From Dichotomocladium elegans (Eukaryota; Mucoromycota; Mucoromycetes; Mucorales; Lichtheimiaceae), in assembly GCA_025716815.1 (NCBI GenBank), contig JAIXMN010000007.1, forward strand, positions 141,501 to 205,500: DNA of 64,000 nucleotides, read 5' to 3'. A model generated the notes under the pieces. The model had not been told where the DNA came from. It searched no databases and saw only the letters and a list, made by a program, of their open reading frames with translations. Of the stretch, positions 17,301 through 29,747 are shown one piece after another (position 1 is the stretch's first letter; each line of letters opens with the position of its first letter). The translations under genes were made by a program, and so were the position numbers.

Positions 17301-18621
17301 CTTTTCTTGCAAACCAGCACCTTCGGGGAACACTGCGCCATGCCAGTTCTCGCCATCTTGTGACACATATAAATCCATCTGCGGGTCAGATATGCTGGGT
17401 TTGGCAGCCGCGACCAAAAAGCGGTTGACGGCACTCACGGCAATGACGCCTTTCACCGGTCGGCCTGCGCCAAAATCGACGGGTTGGGATGTCCGGAAAA
17501 AGTCTTCGGACTGCACAAGATGGAAATCTTCGGGTGACGTGTTTCCGTCTTTTTGAATAGACTCAACACACATGATTTCGCGCACTGGCGCATTCTCAAA
17601 CTCAGGGCTCGAGAGACTCCAGATGCAGGACGTGGCGTCGTTTTGCAGAGGAGTCAATTCCTCGAAATTATTCAGCGTGTAATACATCTAAGTATCCTCT
17701 TCATTAGTAAGCAAATAAGCCGACCTTCCAATTCATTTACCTCATCCTTGCAGTCCATGCCAGTCCACCCACCCCTCTCGCATCGGAAGCCGTGAAATAA
17801 GACGTAGTTGCTACGTTCGGCATGAAATGACAGCTGAGGATAGGCAGCCGGTTCCACAGACGTCTCGAATGATTGCCATGTTTTGCCTTGATCAATAGTT
17901 TTCCAGTGGGTCTTGCCTTTACTTAGTACATAGGCCTAAACAGAGGAGGAGCGAAGCACTCGCAGTCAGCATTCCATAATATTAAGGCTGCACAGTTAAA
18001 GCGAGGGACCAATTATCTGGTCTTTGTGCTACCTCACCTTTTCTTTATCGAACGGGTGCTCAATTAGATAGGTTGCACTATCGCGAGGGATATCGGTTGC
18101 TTGTTCCCAGTGCTTGCCTTGATCTGCTGAGCGCCATAACATGTGTTGATTTGCATCAAGCCACAAGACAACCTGATATTTGAAAGGTGGAGAAAAAAAT
18201 AGGGGAGTGCTGAAGGTTACACTTTTTGATCTTCACGATTCATTTCAAAGCCAAGCCCGCGTTTTTCTTGGTTTTTGTCCATAGGACTCTCAATACCCTC
18301 TCTCGCCCCCCCTCCGTTGCTTCTATGCGTGCGTGTAGATATAACACACACACACACATACACACAGACAGATACACATAAGAAGACGTAACGCGTTTAC
18401 GTACATACCTCAGAATCTTTAAAATAGAAAAGCTTGTCTGGCAAGTTATCAAAGCCTGTTCGTTCAATTTCCACATGCTGGGCGTTCGCCTGGCCGAGGA
18501 ACAGAGGGACGACAGCCAGCGCTACAAAGAAGACGCCAAGCCAGCTGGCCATGCCTTGCCTACCCAGCGGAAAGGTAGTCGACATCGCGTATCTCATCGT
18601 GGAGAGCAAAAAGAAACGCAA
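11353..18621 (-). CDS. VPS10: VPS10/sortilin-type vacuolar sorting receptor with three VPS10 modules
   Basis: Type I membrane receptor that in fungi carries soluble hydrolases from the late Golgi to the endosome/vacuole. A hydrophobic signal peptide (WLGVFFVALAVVPLFLGQANA) follows the start. Possible ATGs lie at 18621, 18597 and 18585; the last is equally plausible. Three VPS10 beta-propeller plus 10CC modules follow: roughly 18.48-16.06 kb, 15.96-13.94 kb and 13.90-11.78 kb. Each begins FDNLPDKLFYFKDS / FSDEVDQFIYFKDS / FSDQVADYIYYTDT and contains Asp-box motifs (SxDxGxxW). Each ends with a DFE(K/L)W...C(L)xG...Y.RR..DR.C block and Cys-rich 10CC. A membrane segment near 11.7 kb (VVLYVLAPILGAGLIY), a second hydrophobic stretch (VVAAAVVIPVALIGLL) and a short acidic tail follow. 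The tail holds YNPL and DVLLDD, plausible sorting signals. Yeast Vps10 has two modules. Several short introns. Confidence 0.9.
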
Positions 18622-19153
18622 CCTTCATGCCATCCCCACCGTCTTGATGATTAGAAAAGCGAGAATATGACCAAGATGCAAAAGAAGTAGAGGAATGTAC
18701 CAAATATATGTTCTCTCTCTCTCTTGTCCGTCCACTTGTGCTTATTGTTGTTTGCGGCTCTTACTCCAGAGAAGAAGAAGAAGAAGAAGAATAAAACAAG
18801 TGGTGTATAAATGTATATACACAATAAAGAAAGAAGGGTGTCGAATATAGGTATGGATGTGTGAGTATTGTATTTGAAAAAGGGAGGAATAGGGCGGGTC
18901 TTTCCTGCGTAAAGAAAAAAAAAGGTGCTGTAAAGCGGGGCCGTTTAGCCCTTTTTACTTTTGTTCAGCAAAACTCCGATCTAACGACGACAACGACACA
19001 TCATCATCACGACTACTATCGTAAGAAATGGACAAAGTACAGTACAATACTGTACAGGTATATATGTAAGATTAGGTAATGTAAAGACAAAAAAAAAGAA
19101 TGATGGTATGTGGTCGAAAGAAGAAGTAGTTAGAACAAAGGAGTAAGATGAGA
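18622..19153. other. intergenic, promoter side of the VPS10-type gene
   Basis: Contains a CT run (18714-18724), an AGA triplet run (about 18770-18790) and A-rich tracts. It separates the VPS10-type gene from the end of the next minus-strand gene. No gene is seen. Confidence 0.4.
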
Positions 19154-21421
19154 TTACACAGATATCTTGCTCTGATCCATTAAAATGCTTTCAAGACTCG
19201 CAGGTGTATTGTTGCGATTGTAAGGCAGGGCCGGCAGAGAAGTCGCCGAAGGGTGATGGTGATGATTTCCGGCTAGGGTCAAGCCGGACTGTTGAGAATA
19301 GAGCATATCTTCCCACGAATATACCTCTTGTGCGCTGAGCCGGTACGACGGGGTGCTTTGACGCGGGGAGTTGCTGCTTCTTTCCATCGCAGCTGCTGCC
19401 ATCACCGAGGTCGTTCGGCTGCTGCTGACCGAGTGCCTGTTCAAATGATTGGTCACCGCGAGCTGAACGGACGGGTCCCAGTGCTGTTCCTTGTAATCCA
19501 TCTGATCGTTAAATCCGACCCATTGGACGGATGAGACCGAACGTGCTGAAGACATTGACAGACGCGGGAGTCTATAATCGCCGCAAGTGGAGAAATGCCG
19601 GGATGGACTTGGGTCTGCCGGACTGCCAAATAGCATGCCTGATGTTCGCCGGTGATCAGAGACCATACCTGAAATTGTATAACGCTTAAGGAGCGAGGTT
19701 GGGGTAGAGTGGGCCATGACCGGATCCTGACTAAGGTTGTTGCTCTGAGGTCGACGCAGAGCGGATGATATATTGAACGTGAGGCGTCTCAGGGCAGACT
19801 TGGGCAGGCCAATCTGTGCAGGTCCTGACGACGGCAGAGGCGGTGGCGGTGGTGGTGGCGGGGAGGGCCGCATCCACAGCGGCTCGGGTTGCCGGACCGT
19901 CTGATCTTGTTTTTGGACTGCCTCCTTTAAGCTATGGCGAGCAATGCGCGAGTCATATCTGGACCCGGGAACGCACACGGATGAGTATGACGTTGAAAAA
20001 TCATGATGAAGACGGCTCAAGCGACTGATGTGTGGTACGGACGATGATGGAATCGTCGCGGAGAATTGCTGATCCGAGTCTAATGAAAGCGTAGAGATAC
20101 GGGCAGGTTCTGGCAGACTGGCGGTCCGAGCAACGGACAAATGGCCGGGTGCTTCAAAAGGATGATCGTGGATTGCGCTGACTGGCCGTGAAGTTGGAGG
20201 TGTGGTCGAGAGACTGAAACGGGCGGACCGATGGTGCTGCTTTTGAAAGTAGTTGAGTTTGCTTCGCCGCTGGCGTCGCTTCCATACCAGTAAGCATGAA
20301 ACTATACACAGAAAGGCAGCAATCCCGACAACAATCCCCGCAATGGTCCCCCCATTTAAAACTTCAGATGCTCCGGCAGTAGGACCAGATTCGGGAGCAG
20401 TAGCAATAGCAGCACTGGGAATACTGGTGGACAGAGATGTAGTAAACAAGGAGGCTGGGCTCTCTGTTTCCTCATTCCCCGTTGGCCTGGCCGTCGTGAT
20501 GTTCGCTGTTGTACCATTGCCGGGTCCTCGTCGCACAAGAGGACGAAGGTGCGAGTCAAACGTCGGTTGGAACGCACGGGTCGCTGCATCGATTCTGAGC
20601 CCCGTCCATAAGGCGGAAGTAAAATCTTCTTGCTGCCAGACAAGGTGGGGCGGGTTGGCGAGATCAATGAGCCATCGATTGCCGAGAGACAACGCGGCTG
20701 ATTTTTCAGCAGTGTGTACCAGCGCATAGCGATCAGATAGCAGGACCATCCGAGTAGGACCATGAGGGATCTTTTGGTCTTTACGGGTGACGATGGAGTG
20801 GGCAGGTACGGCAGTTCTTGTCCGCGTGTCGAAGCAAATACATTCATTTGCGGCAAAACAAGAGATAAGCCAGCTGCCAGAACGAGCCATGACGGTGGAG
20901 GGGCCCGCAAAACCCCGCACTTGCTCACCGAGAAGTGTCCATTTGTTCGCGGGAGACTCAAGTTGCCATAAATCACTACCGTGGACCATATACAGCAGCT
21001 GCGAGATAGTCGTGTGGTTACTCTGATCATGCGACGCAGGTGTGGTAGCGCGGTGCCGATACATGGAGTAGGTGCCAATGCCGTCGTCGGTGTTGCTGAG
21101 GTCGTTATTCGGTAATTGTTGCCGGCGCACTGCACTGCGACTGCCCACGACGACCATTCCGTCCGAGGGAAGAAAGAATGGTGCCGCTGCTGCTGCCTGT
21201 GCTGCTGCTGCTACCACTGCATCCATCTGCAGGGCTGGCAAGTTGGGGGACGTAATCAGCGTCGTGTTGCCAATCATTCCACCGACAATATATAATATCG
21301 CTTTTCCATCTAATGCTTGTGGCTGCACGTGCTGCTGTCTTGCAGTTCCGGTCGCTGCTGCTGCTGCTGTTATACCAAGCCAGATGGTAAATAAAGTTGA
21401 TGTAATGCCAAGACTGACCAT
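19154..21421 (-). CDS. hypothetical single-pass membrane protein with mucin-like and Ser/Pro-rich regions
   Basis: Uninterrupted frame of 755 codons, so an intron-free gene. The N-terminus is a likely signal peptide (LFTIWLGITAAAAATG). The next 280 or so residues have a weak beta-propeller/kelch flavour (AILYIVGG; SQLLYMVHGSDLWQLE; NRWLIDLANPPHLVWQQE) and several N-glycosylation sequons. A Ser/Thr-rich stalk leads to one membrane helix (GTIAGIVVGIAAFLCIVSCL) followed by a basic stop-transfer (VWKRRQRR). The cytoplasmic tail is long, Ser-rich and low in structure, with a poly-proline run (PPPPPPPLP) that could bind SH3 or profilin. The layout recalls fungal cell-surface kelch-like sensors, but I do not recognise the family and assign no function. 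Confidence 0.7.
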   Translation of the reverse strand: MVSLGITSTLFTIWLGITAAAAATGTARQQHVQPQALDGKAILYIVGGMIGNTTLITSPNLPALQMDAVVAAAAQAAAAAPFFLPSDGMVVVGSRSAVRRQQLPNNDLSNTDDGIGTYSMYRHRATTPASHDQSNHTTISQLLYMVHGSDLWQLESPANKWTLLGEQVRGFAGPSTVMARSGSWLISCFAANECICFDTRTRTAVPAHSIVTRKDQKIPHGPTRMVLLSDRYALVHTAEKSAALSLGNRWLIDLANPPHLVWQQEDFTSALWTGLRIDAATRAFQPTFDSHLRPLVRRGPGNGTTANITTARPTGNEETESPASLFTTSLSTSIPSAAIATAPESGPTAGASEVLNGGTIAGIVVGIAAFLCIVSCLLVWKRRQRRSKLNYFQKQHHRSARFSLSTTPPTSRPVSAIHDHPFEAPGHLSVARTASLPEPARISTLSLDSDQQFSATIPSSSVPHISRLSRLHHDFSTSYSSVCVPGSRYDSRIARHSLKEAVQKQDQTVRQPEPLWMRPSPPPPPPPPLPSSGPAQIGLPKSALRRLTFNISSALRRPQSNNLSQDPVMAHSTPTSLLKRYTISGMVSDHRRTSGMLFGSPADPSPSRHFSTCGDYRLPRLSMSSARSVSSVQWVGFNDQMDYKEQHWDPSVQLAVTNHLNRHSVSSSRTTSVMAAAAMERSSNSPRQSTPSYRLSAQEVYSWEDMLYSQQSGLTLAGNHHHHPSATSLPALPYNRNNTPASLESILMDQSKISV

Positions 21422-22440
21422 ATTCGAGGCTGGTGCATGAATATAACGAGCGGAAGGGGGTTGGGGTATGGGGGAAAGGGAGAGAAAGAATGGAGAGTTG
21501 AAAGGAGATGGGTATCTAGGTACGTTGAGAGATTGAGAGAAAAAAAGAGGGGTGGCTGTGTGTATGTGTGCGGTTTTCCTTTATCTCACACTCGTTCGAA
21601 ATGATTTTCTTTTGCTACTTGTCCCACGTCCTTTTTTTCTTCGCTCTTTCTTCTCGTGCAAAATGAATACTGGAAAAGAAAGAAGACAAAAAAAGGGGAA
21701 CCGGAGTGTATTAGGATTCTGTAAAAAATGAGCTGCAAGCTATTTAATTATCATCGAATGTAGTACAAATCTATTAGAATGGCGATGCCTTATTCTCAGA
21801 GATGACATCATCTTAATCAGTGCGAGGTATTTTTGTGTGAGTATCGACTTTGTTGAAATATGTATACAATATAATACAAAGATTTACATATCTTATAATA
21901 AGAGAAAAGGCTTGGCTTGCAGCCTGCGGAGATGCCCATGGTGCTTCTGGGGCCCCAATACCGTTATATCCAATGTGATAAAGTTTGCGGCACCAGCAGA
22001 AGCAAATAGAAAGGAAGAATAGAAGGAAAATAGGAGCGCCTTGCGCTTATGCTGGTGATGTACTCTCTGACCAGCCGCTAAGGCCCGAAAGGGGCGAAAA
22101 ACGGGTTCGCTTGGGGGTGGATGTTGTTCACTCGTAGTTTTATAGGTTCTAAATGCTGATTATACATTGTCAATTTACCTTCACCGAGAAAGGGAGGAAG
22201 GAAGGGAGAGAGGGACGTAAGAAGTAGGAGAGAGGAGGAGGCGGCGGCGATGTGTGCGTGCGTGTGTGCGTGTGCGGGGGTGGGGGTAGGGAATGGCTAT
22301 GATGAGGAGCAATGGGGAGAAGACATTGACTTTCTTTTTTTGAGTTCTGCCCATAGCTATGCGCCTGCGTCGTATTATATAAATCAGAGGCAAGAATAAG
22401 CATCTTTGTTATTCCTCATTTCGTTCTCTTTTTCCTTGTC
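21422..22440. promoter_or_regulatory. divergent promoter region
   Basis: About 1 kb between the membrane-protein gene (minus) and the DASS transporter gene (plus). A TATA-like box (ATTATATAAATC, about 22374-22385) lies some 60 bp before the transporter ATG, preceded by a purine-rich block (22185-22245) and a GT/GC-rich run (22250-22290). No gene is seen. Confidence 0.45.
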
Positions 22441-24628
22441 ATGCCCGTCGCTACGTCTCTCTCGCATCACTCGATTGATGTCGCTTCGACCATCGATGAA
22501 CCACCAGATGAATACACTGCTCTATTATCTGCCAGCAAAGGCAACATGAAAGCAACCGCCTGTTGCTCGTCCTCTGCATGTTCCTCGACCACCTCGACTG
22601 CCGCAGCCTCCCATACGGTAATCCCATCTCTCAGGTCTTTGTTCAAGAGCCGTTTGGGGAGCCTTTTGCCATCTTTCTTGCTGGGTGTGCTTATCTGGTT
22701 TGGCATGACGCCTTCAGATGAGTTGACTACTACCGCCATTCGACTTTTAGCCGTTTTCATCAGGTAAAAAAAAACTGTTTGACAAGTCGACCTCCAAGAA
22801 TGCTCACCACTAGAGAACAAAAAAAATAGTTGTATTTTTGCCTTGATCACCACCAAGGTGGAGATCTCAATGCTAGTACTGACTGGCTTGACGATTCTAT
22901 CATTAACCCAATCGTTCGAATGCAACGACAAGGCCACCGGAAAATTGACCGAGTGTCGTCTCTGCGGGGAGCCTAATCCGTTAACAGGCGGTATTTATGA
23001 ATGTCAGGCAGCAAAGGAGTCTTTCATGCAATCTCTCGAAGGCTTCTCAAGTTCAGTGGTCTGGCTCATTTTTGCGGCGTTCCACCTGGGAAAGGCAGTT
23101 GAGGTCACTGGTCTCGGCCGTCGGCTTTCATTGCTCATGATCAAGGTCTTCGGCAAAAGAACACTTGGGTTGGCTTATGCCATTGTCCTGTCTGGTATAA
23201 AAATGGAGTGAATAGGGAAACGAAAATGCTATCGCTCACTCTCATACCACCGTTCAGAGCTACTACTAGCACCATTTGTGCCCAGTAATACGGCACGCGG
23301 CGGAGGAATCGTACTGCCGGTGGTTCAATCGATTGCATCTACATTGGGTTCGACACCTGCATACAATGCGAATTTGGGTGGCTTTTTGATGCTTGTCGGA
23401 TCTCATTCGAATCTGCTCTCGGCTTCCATGTATCTTACCGGTAAAAACAGAACCCTTTCCCTTTCTTTTCAGAAGAAATAACTGCCGGGGATAACTCGAT
23501 TGACTGACTGCATATCACACGCACACGCATTCACGCACATAATAGGCATGGCCCCCAATCCTATCGTGCTGACCAAGGCCAAGGCCCTCTTTCCAGACAT
23601 CAAGTTTGGGTTCCTCAACTGGTTTATTGGGGCCTTGTTGCCTGGCCTTGTATGTGCCGCGTCTCTACCGATCTTGATCCGCTGGGCTATGGGAGGCAAA
23701 AAAGATCGTAGCGACGAAGAAGCAGAACTTCCATCATCAAGGACACCCAGCGACAGCATTATCAAACATGCGCAAGCTGAGCTGGACCGCATGGGACCTG
23801 TGTCCTGCTGTGAATGGGTATGAAGAAGCAGCCTCATGTCGATTGGATGTACAAGAGAGTATGCTCATCTCTTCTGAATCGTAGCAACTCTGCTTTGTTT
23901 TGCTCATGTGCCTCAGTCTGTGGGTCTCTGCAAACTATACCAATCTCGATGCAACGCTAGTGGCCTTGGTCGGCATTGTTGCTTTGCTCCTCATGGGAAC
24001 CATTTCCTGGAAGGACGTCGCTTCAAATATTAATGCTGTAAGTAGATCATGGTTCATCTTTCAACTACGTTTCGACTGCTCACAGTTCTCCTTGCGAATG
24101 TAGTGGGATACCCTCTTCTGGCTTGGCGGCTTTGTTACGATTGCAGAACAGCTCTCACAAGCAGGCGCGTCTGCATTTCTGGGTCATAAGATTTCGCAGG
24201 CTATCGATGATCTTGGGTTGCCGGCTGTGCCTGCCCTTGCATTAGCGTACTTTATGACGACATTCATGTTCTCATCCTTGAGTGCCCACACCGTCGCTTT
24301 TGTGGGGACCTTTTTGGACGCAGGTAACGCATTGGGAGCCAACCCAATGATTCTGACTGCCTTGATTGCCTATTTTGGAGCTCTCGGCGGCTGTATGGTA
24401 TGTGTTTGTTCGCTTACTCCCCTCCCGCTTCGGGCGTAATATCTGAATCGCGTTGTGTGGTTTTTATTTTAGACAAACTTCTCGACAGGCTCAGCTGCGA
24501 TGTATTATGCACCAGGCTATGTGCCTCGCACACGATGGTTCATCGTCGGCCTTCAGCTAGCCCTTTTCTATATTGTAGTTTACATGACCGTCGGCATGGG
24601 TTGGTGGAAGATCTTGGGCTGGCACTAG
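22441..24628 (+). CDS. DASS-family transporter resembling 2-oxoglutarate/malate (DiT1-type) translocators
   Basis: A polytopic membrane protein of the divalent anion:Na+ symporter family. A soluble, acidic N-terminus of about 60 residues precedes the first helix (SLLPSFLLGVLIWFGM). Seven exons join in frame: ...VFIS|CIFALITT..., ...VLS|ELLLAPFVPSNTARGGG..., ...MYLTG|MAPNPIV..., ...CCEW|QLCFVLL..., ...NINA|WDTLFWLGG..., ...GGCM|TNFSTGSAAMYY... The SNTARGGG motif in the first half and the AWDTLFW / TNFSTGSAAMYYAPGYV segments in the second match the plastid and bacterial dicarboxylate translocator branch rather than animal NaDC. It ends GWWKILGWH, like plant DiT (WWKFLGLY). Likely transports C4/C5 dicarboxylates; the membrane it sits in is unknown. 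No transit peptide is evident. Confidence 0.85.
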
Positions 24629-25094
24629 AGTCTTTCCGTACGAATATTTTACACACTAGACGCAACATTATATTCTCCTTCTCCTCCACTCTTAATTTCT
24701 TATACCATCACCCTACTTCGACTATGTGCAGTTTTCATCTGTTCAAATCAACAAAGATCTTTTTATTTCATGCTGCTGCATATATACAACGACGCACGCT
24801 CACACATATGCTCCCTGCAGCATATTTGCATACTTTTGATGCATAGAAAAGGGGTAGTGGTTATGACAAAGTGAGATGAATCGGTACCTTCCATACTCGT
24901 TATCCTATTTTAAAATAAAGAAAAAAAACAGTACACATCACGTTACTCATCATGGTCATATCACTTAATTTGGCAATGCCTCATCTTATCTACCAGGACG
25001 TAAGATGTACGTATGTATTCATACAAGAATTTGCCTCTCTTTTCCATCTTCCTTTCTGCTTAATTTGATTCACTTCTTTTACTCCCACATCAAT
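24629..25094. other. intergenic
   Basis: 3' region of the transporter gene and short promoter of the next gene, which has a T- and C-rich leader (25040-25090). No gene is seen. Confidence 0.4.
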
Positions 25095-27361
<2,267 letters not shown>

Positions 27362-28048
27362 GTAATTCTTGTTTTGTTTTGAAACATTGCCTTTTCTATA
27401 ATAAATATTGCTGCTTCACTTTTATTCAAGGAAGGAAGATGGATAACAAGACTGAGTGAAAAATGCCAGTGGAGTGCGATTCCCGCAAAAAAAAAGGAAA
27501 GAAGATATGCAATAAAGGTCGGGTATGGATACATGTTCTAATAACGTCAATGTCAAGACCAAAAGAGAGAGAGCGAAAGATTGCTGTAGATCGTCTTATT
27601 TGAGATAAGGGCACATCTTTCGTTGATGACCGTATTTTCCGCACCAGGTGCTTTATAGATATAAATGGACATATCCAAGTTATTAGGATAGGGTAGCTTT
27701 CCCCTTTTCTGTATTTTTACCATTGGCCACCACTGGTATTAATATCTGGAATGCCGCCCATGCTGGAGAAGAGAGTAGACGAAGGTTTGACAGCCATGGA
27801 TTGGGAGTGTTTGAAAAGAAAAAAGAAGAAGGCTAATACCGTTCAGCATAGATTGGCGTTCTCCTTTTTATTCAAAACATACGCCGGGCTATTGAGAAGC
27901 AGGGAAAGAACTGAGACTGCGCCAGCGATCGAATGACAGAGATCAAACTCTTGTTCTCCTCCCCGCCGCAGCCGCCCTTTCTCTCTTCACATTCAGGCGT
28001 AGATACACACATACACACACACGCATACACGCTCTCCCCCACCCACAC

Positions 28049-28087
<39 letters not shown>

Positions 28088-29747
28088 TGTATCTCTTCTT
28101 TGGGAACGGACAGATGGCAACAAGGGAGAAATGCATTAAACCCATTCGGGTTCGAGGCCGATTTATTTGTTACTCCTGCGTTTCAGCGGTTCTGTTGGAT
28201 CTTAGTACGTGTGCGTGTGCGTGGCGCGCACGGGCAATATAGTTGAAAGGAAATAAAGAGAGAGACATGGGTCGAGATCTAACGGCGTACATGCCATTAC
28301 CCTGATTTCCGTATCCCCCCCACTCTCTCCATAAATAGTTACAAGTCTTTGAAAAGGACTGATAATTCTACTTTCTTTCTTTTTGACATAAGAATAGAAT
28401 GATGGGGAGAGATTATTTGTGAATAAATAGGACAGCCAATACTATATCATTTGGTCTATCCATCGTTAGAAGACGAAGAGAGTACACACTAGCATATGGC
28501 CATGGAGGAAGGCATAGAGAGAGACAGAGACAAGAATAAAAACCGCTTGTATTGAAGATCAGCACAGACGCCCTTATTTTCATAAACGTCACTATTTGAT
28601 ACGATCCCATGCCCTGCGCCATCATCTCCTTGACACTTGTTAAAACCGGCGTCTTCTCCGTGTGGATACTGGGAAAACACGGTACAAATCTCCCAACTTG
28701 TTTGTTACCGTTGCCAGACCTAGTCTAAATGTACTCGCTCTTTGAAGAAAAGGGGAATCAAAGGAAGCGGGCGATCCATCACCTTGTTTGGTTTATACAC
28801 AGACACTCCCGTCGACCTTTTTTTTGATTCCCCGAAACCTAGCCATGTGAACGAGCTTATTTTTTTTTTTTAAAAAAAAAACATGGCGATATTAGTTTAT
28901 AGTTTCAGGCCAACTTCTGGTTGTTAGGGTTCCGAGGAACGCGGAGATCGTTCGTACTCCCCACCCCTCCTCTTCCTCGAAGCCAGTCCATCATGATATC
29001 CATCCAAGGGGAGAGAGGCTCGAGATGAAATCAAAACTAGAGGGCCGTGCTGTGCTCGCCCCCCTCCCACCCACCTGCCGCAGAAAGTAGAGCGTGAGAA
29101 GGAAAGAACAGTGGCTTGAGAGCAGAACCCAATTGGTGAGCAAAGAAAAAAAAGCACATTGTTTGGCCCAAAAAGCGAGAGGATTCTGCAGAACAAACCC
29201 TTCCCGTTCGCTGATCTTCGACTTTCTAGATTCTCATGGACCTCTTAGAGTGCCATTGCCCTCCCACCCCGCACGAGCATCGCCGCCTTCCAAAATATGG
29301 GATCACTATTGGCTCATCCCGGTGCTGTCTATAATTGCGTTTCATTTGATGGCTTAGAAAGAATATCCTACCCACCCCCAATAAACAGTTCTAGACGCGG
29401 ATTTCTGTTGTGCCCAAATAGGGTAAAGCCGTTGTGGAGGTCTTGATGGTCGGGCCCAGTGGCCGGCGGATTTTCGCCCTCCACCCCAATTCTTCACAGC
29501 TCTGTCGTTTGATGAATTTTACGGCAAAACCAATACGATATTCCTCGATCCTATCCCACAAACCTAAAGCAATATTAGAAGCTTATAGAAGCGACTTCTA
29601 TGTCCTTAGATCTTATATTTATATAATGGCGTGTACAAGCTGGGAGTGCATGAAAAACGGAATCCTTTAACTTTTTAGAGCTGTGTCAACCCAGATACTT
29701 GTGGATGTTTCTTTTATTTTCTCTTTCTACGCCGTGGTATTAGAAGT
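27362..29747. other. intergenic between convergent genes, no recognised gene
   Basis: 2.4 kb between two genes that end toward each other. It holds a CA dinucleotide run (about 28052-28085), an A/T homopolymer pair near 28858-28880, and a minus-strand frame at 28489-28680 (VFSQYPHGEDAGFNKCQGDD...) that looks somewhat protein-like but has no usable start, splice partners or family match. Confidence 0.4.
28052..28085. repeat. CA microsatellite
   Basis: Uninterrupted CA dinucleotides, flanked upstream by imperfect CA-rich sequence from about 28000. Confidence 0.9.

Noticed and set aside
20253..21135. Overlapping frames on both strands inside the membrane-protein gene
   Set aside because: Alternate-frame shadows of the continuous 755-codon frame; no motifs.
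27872..28139. Frames encoding Thr/His and Cys/Val repeats
   Set aside because: Translations of a CA/GT microsatellite, not genes.
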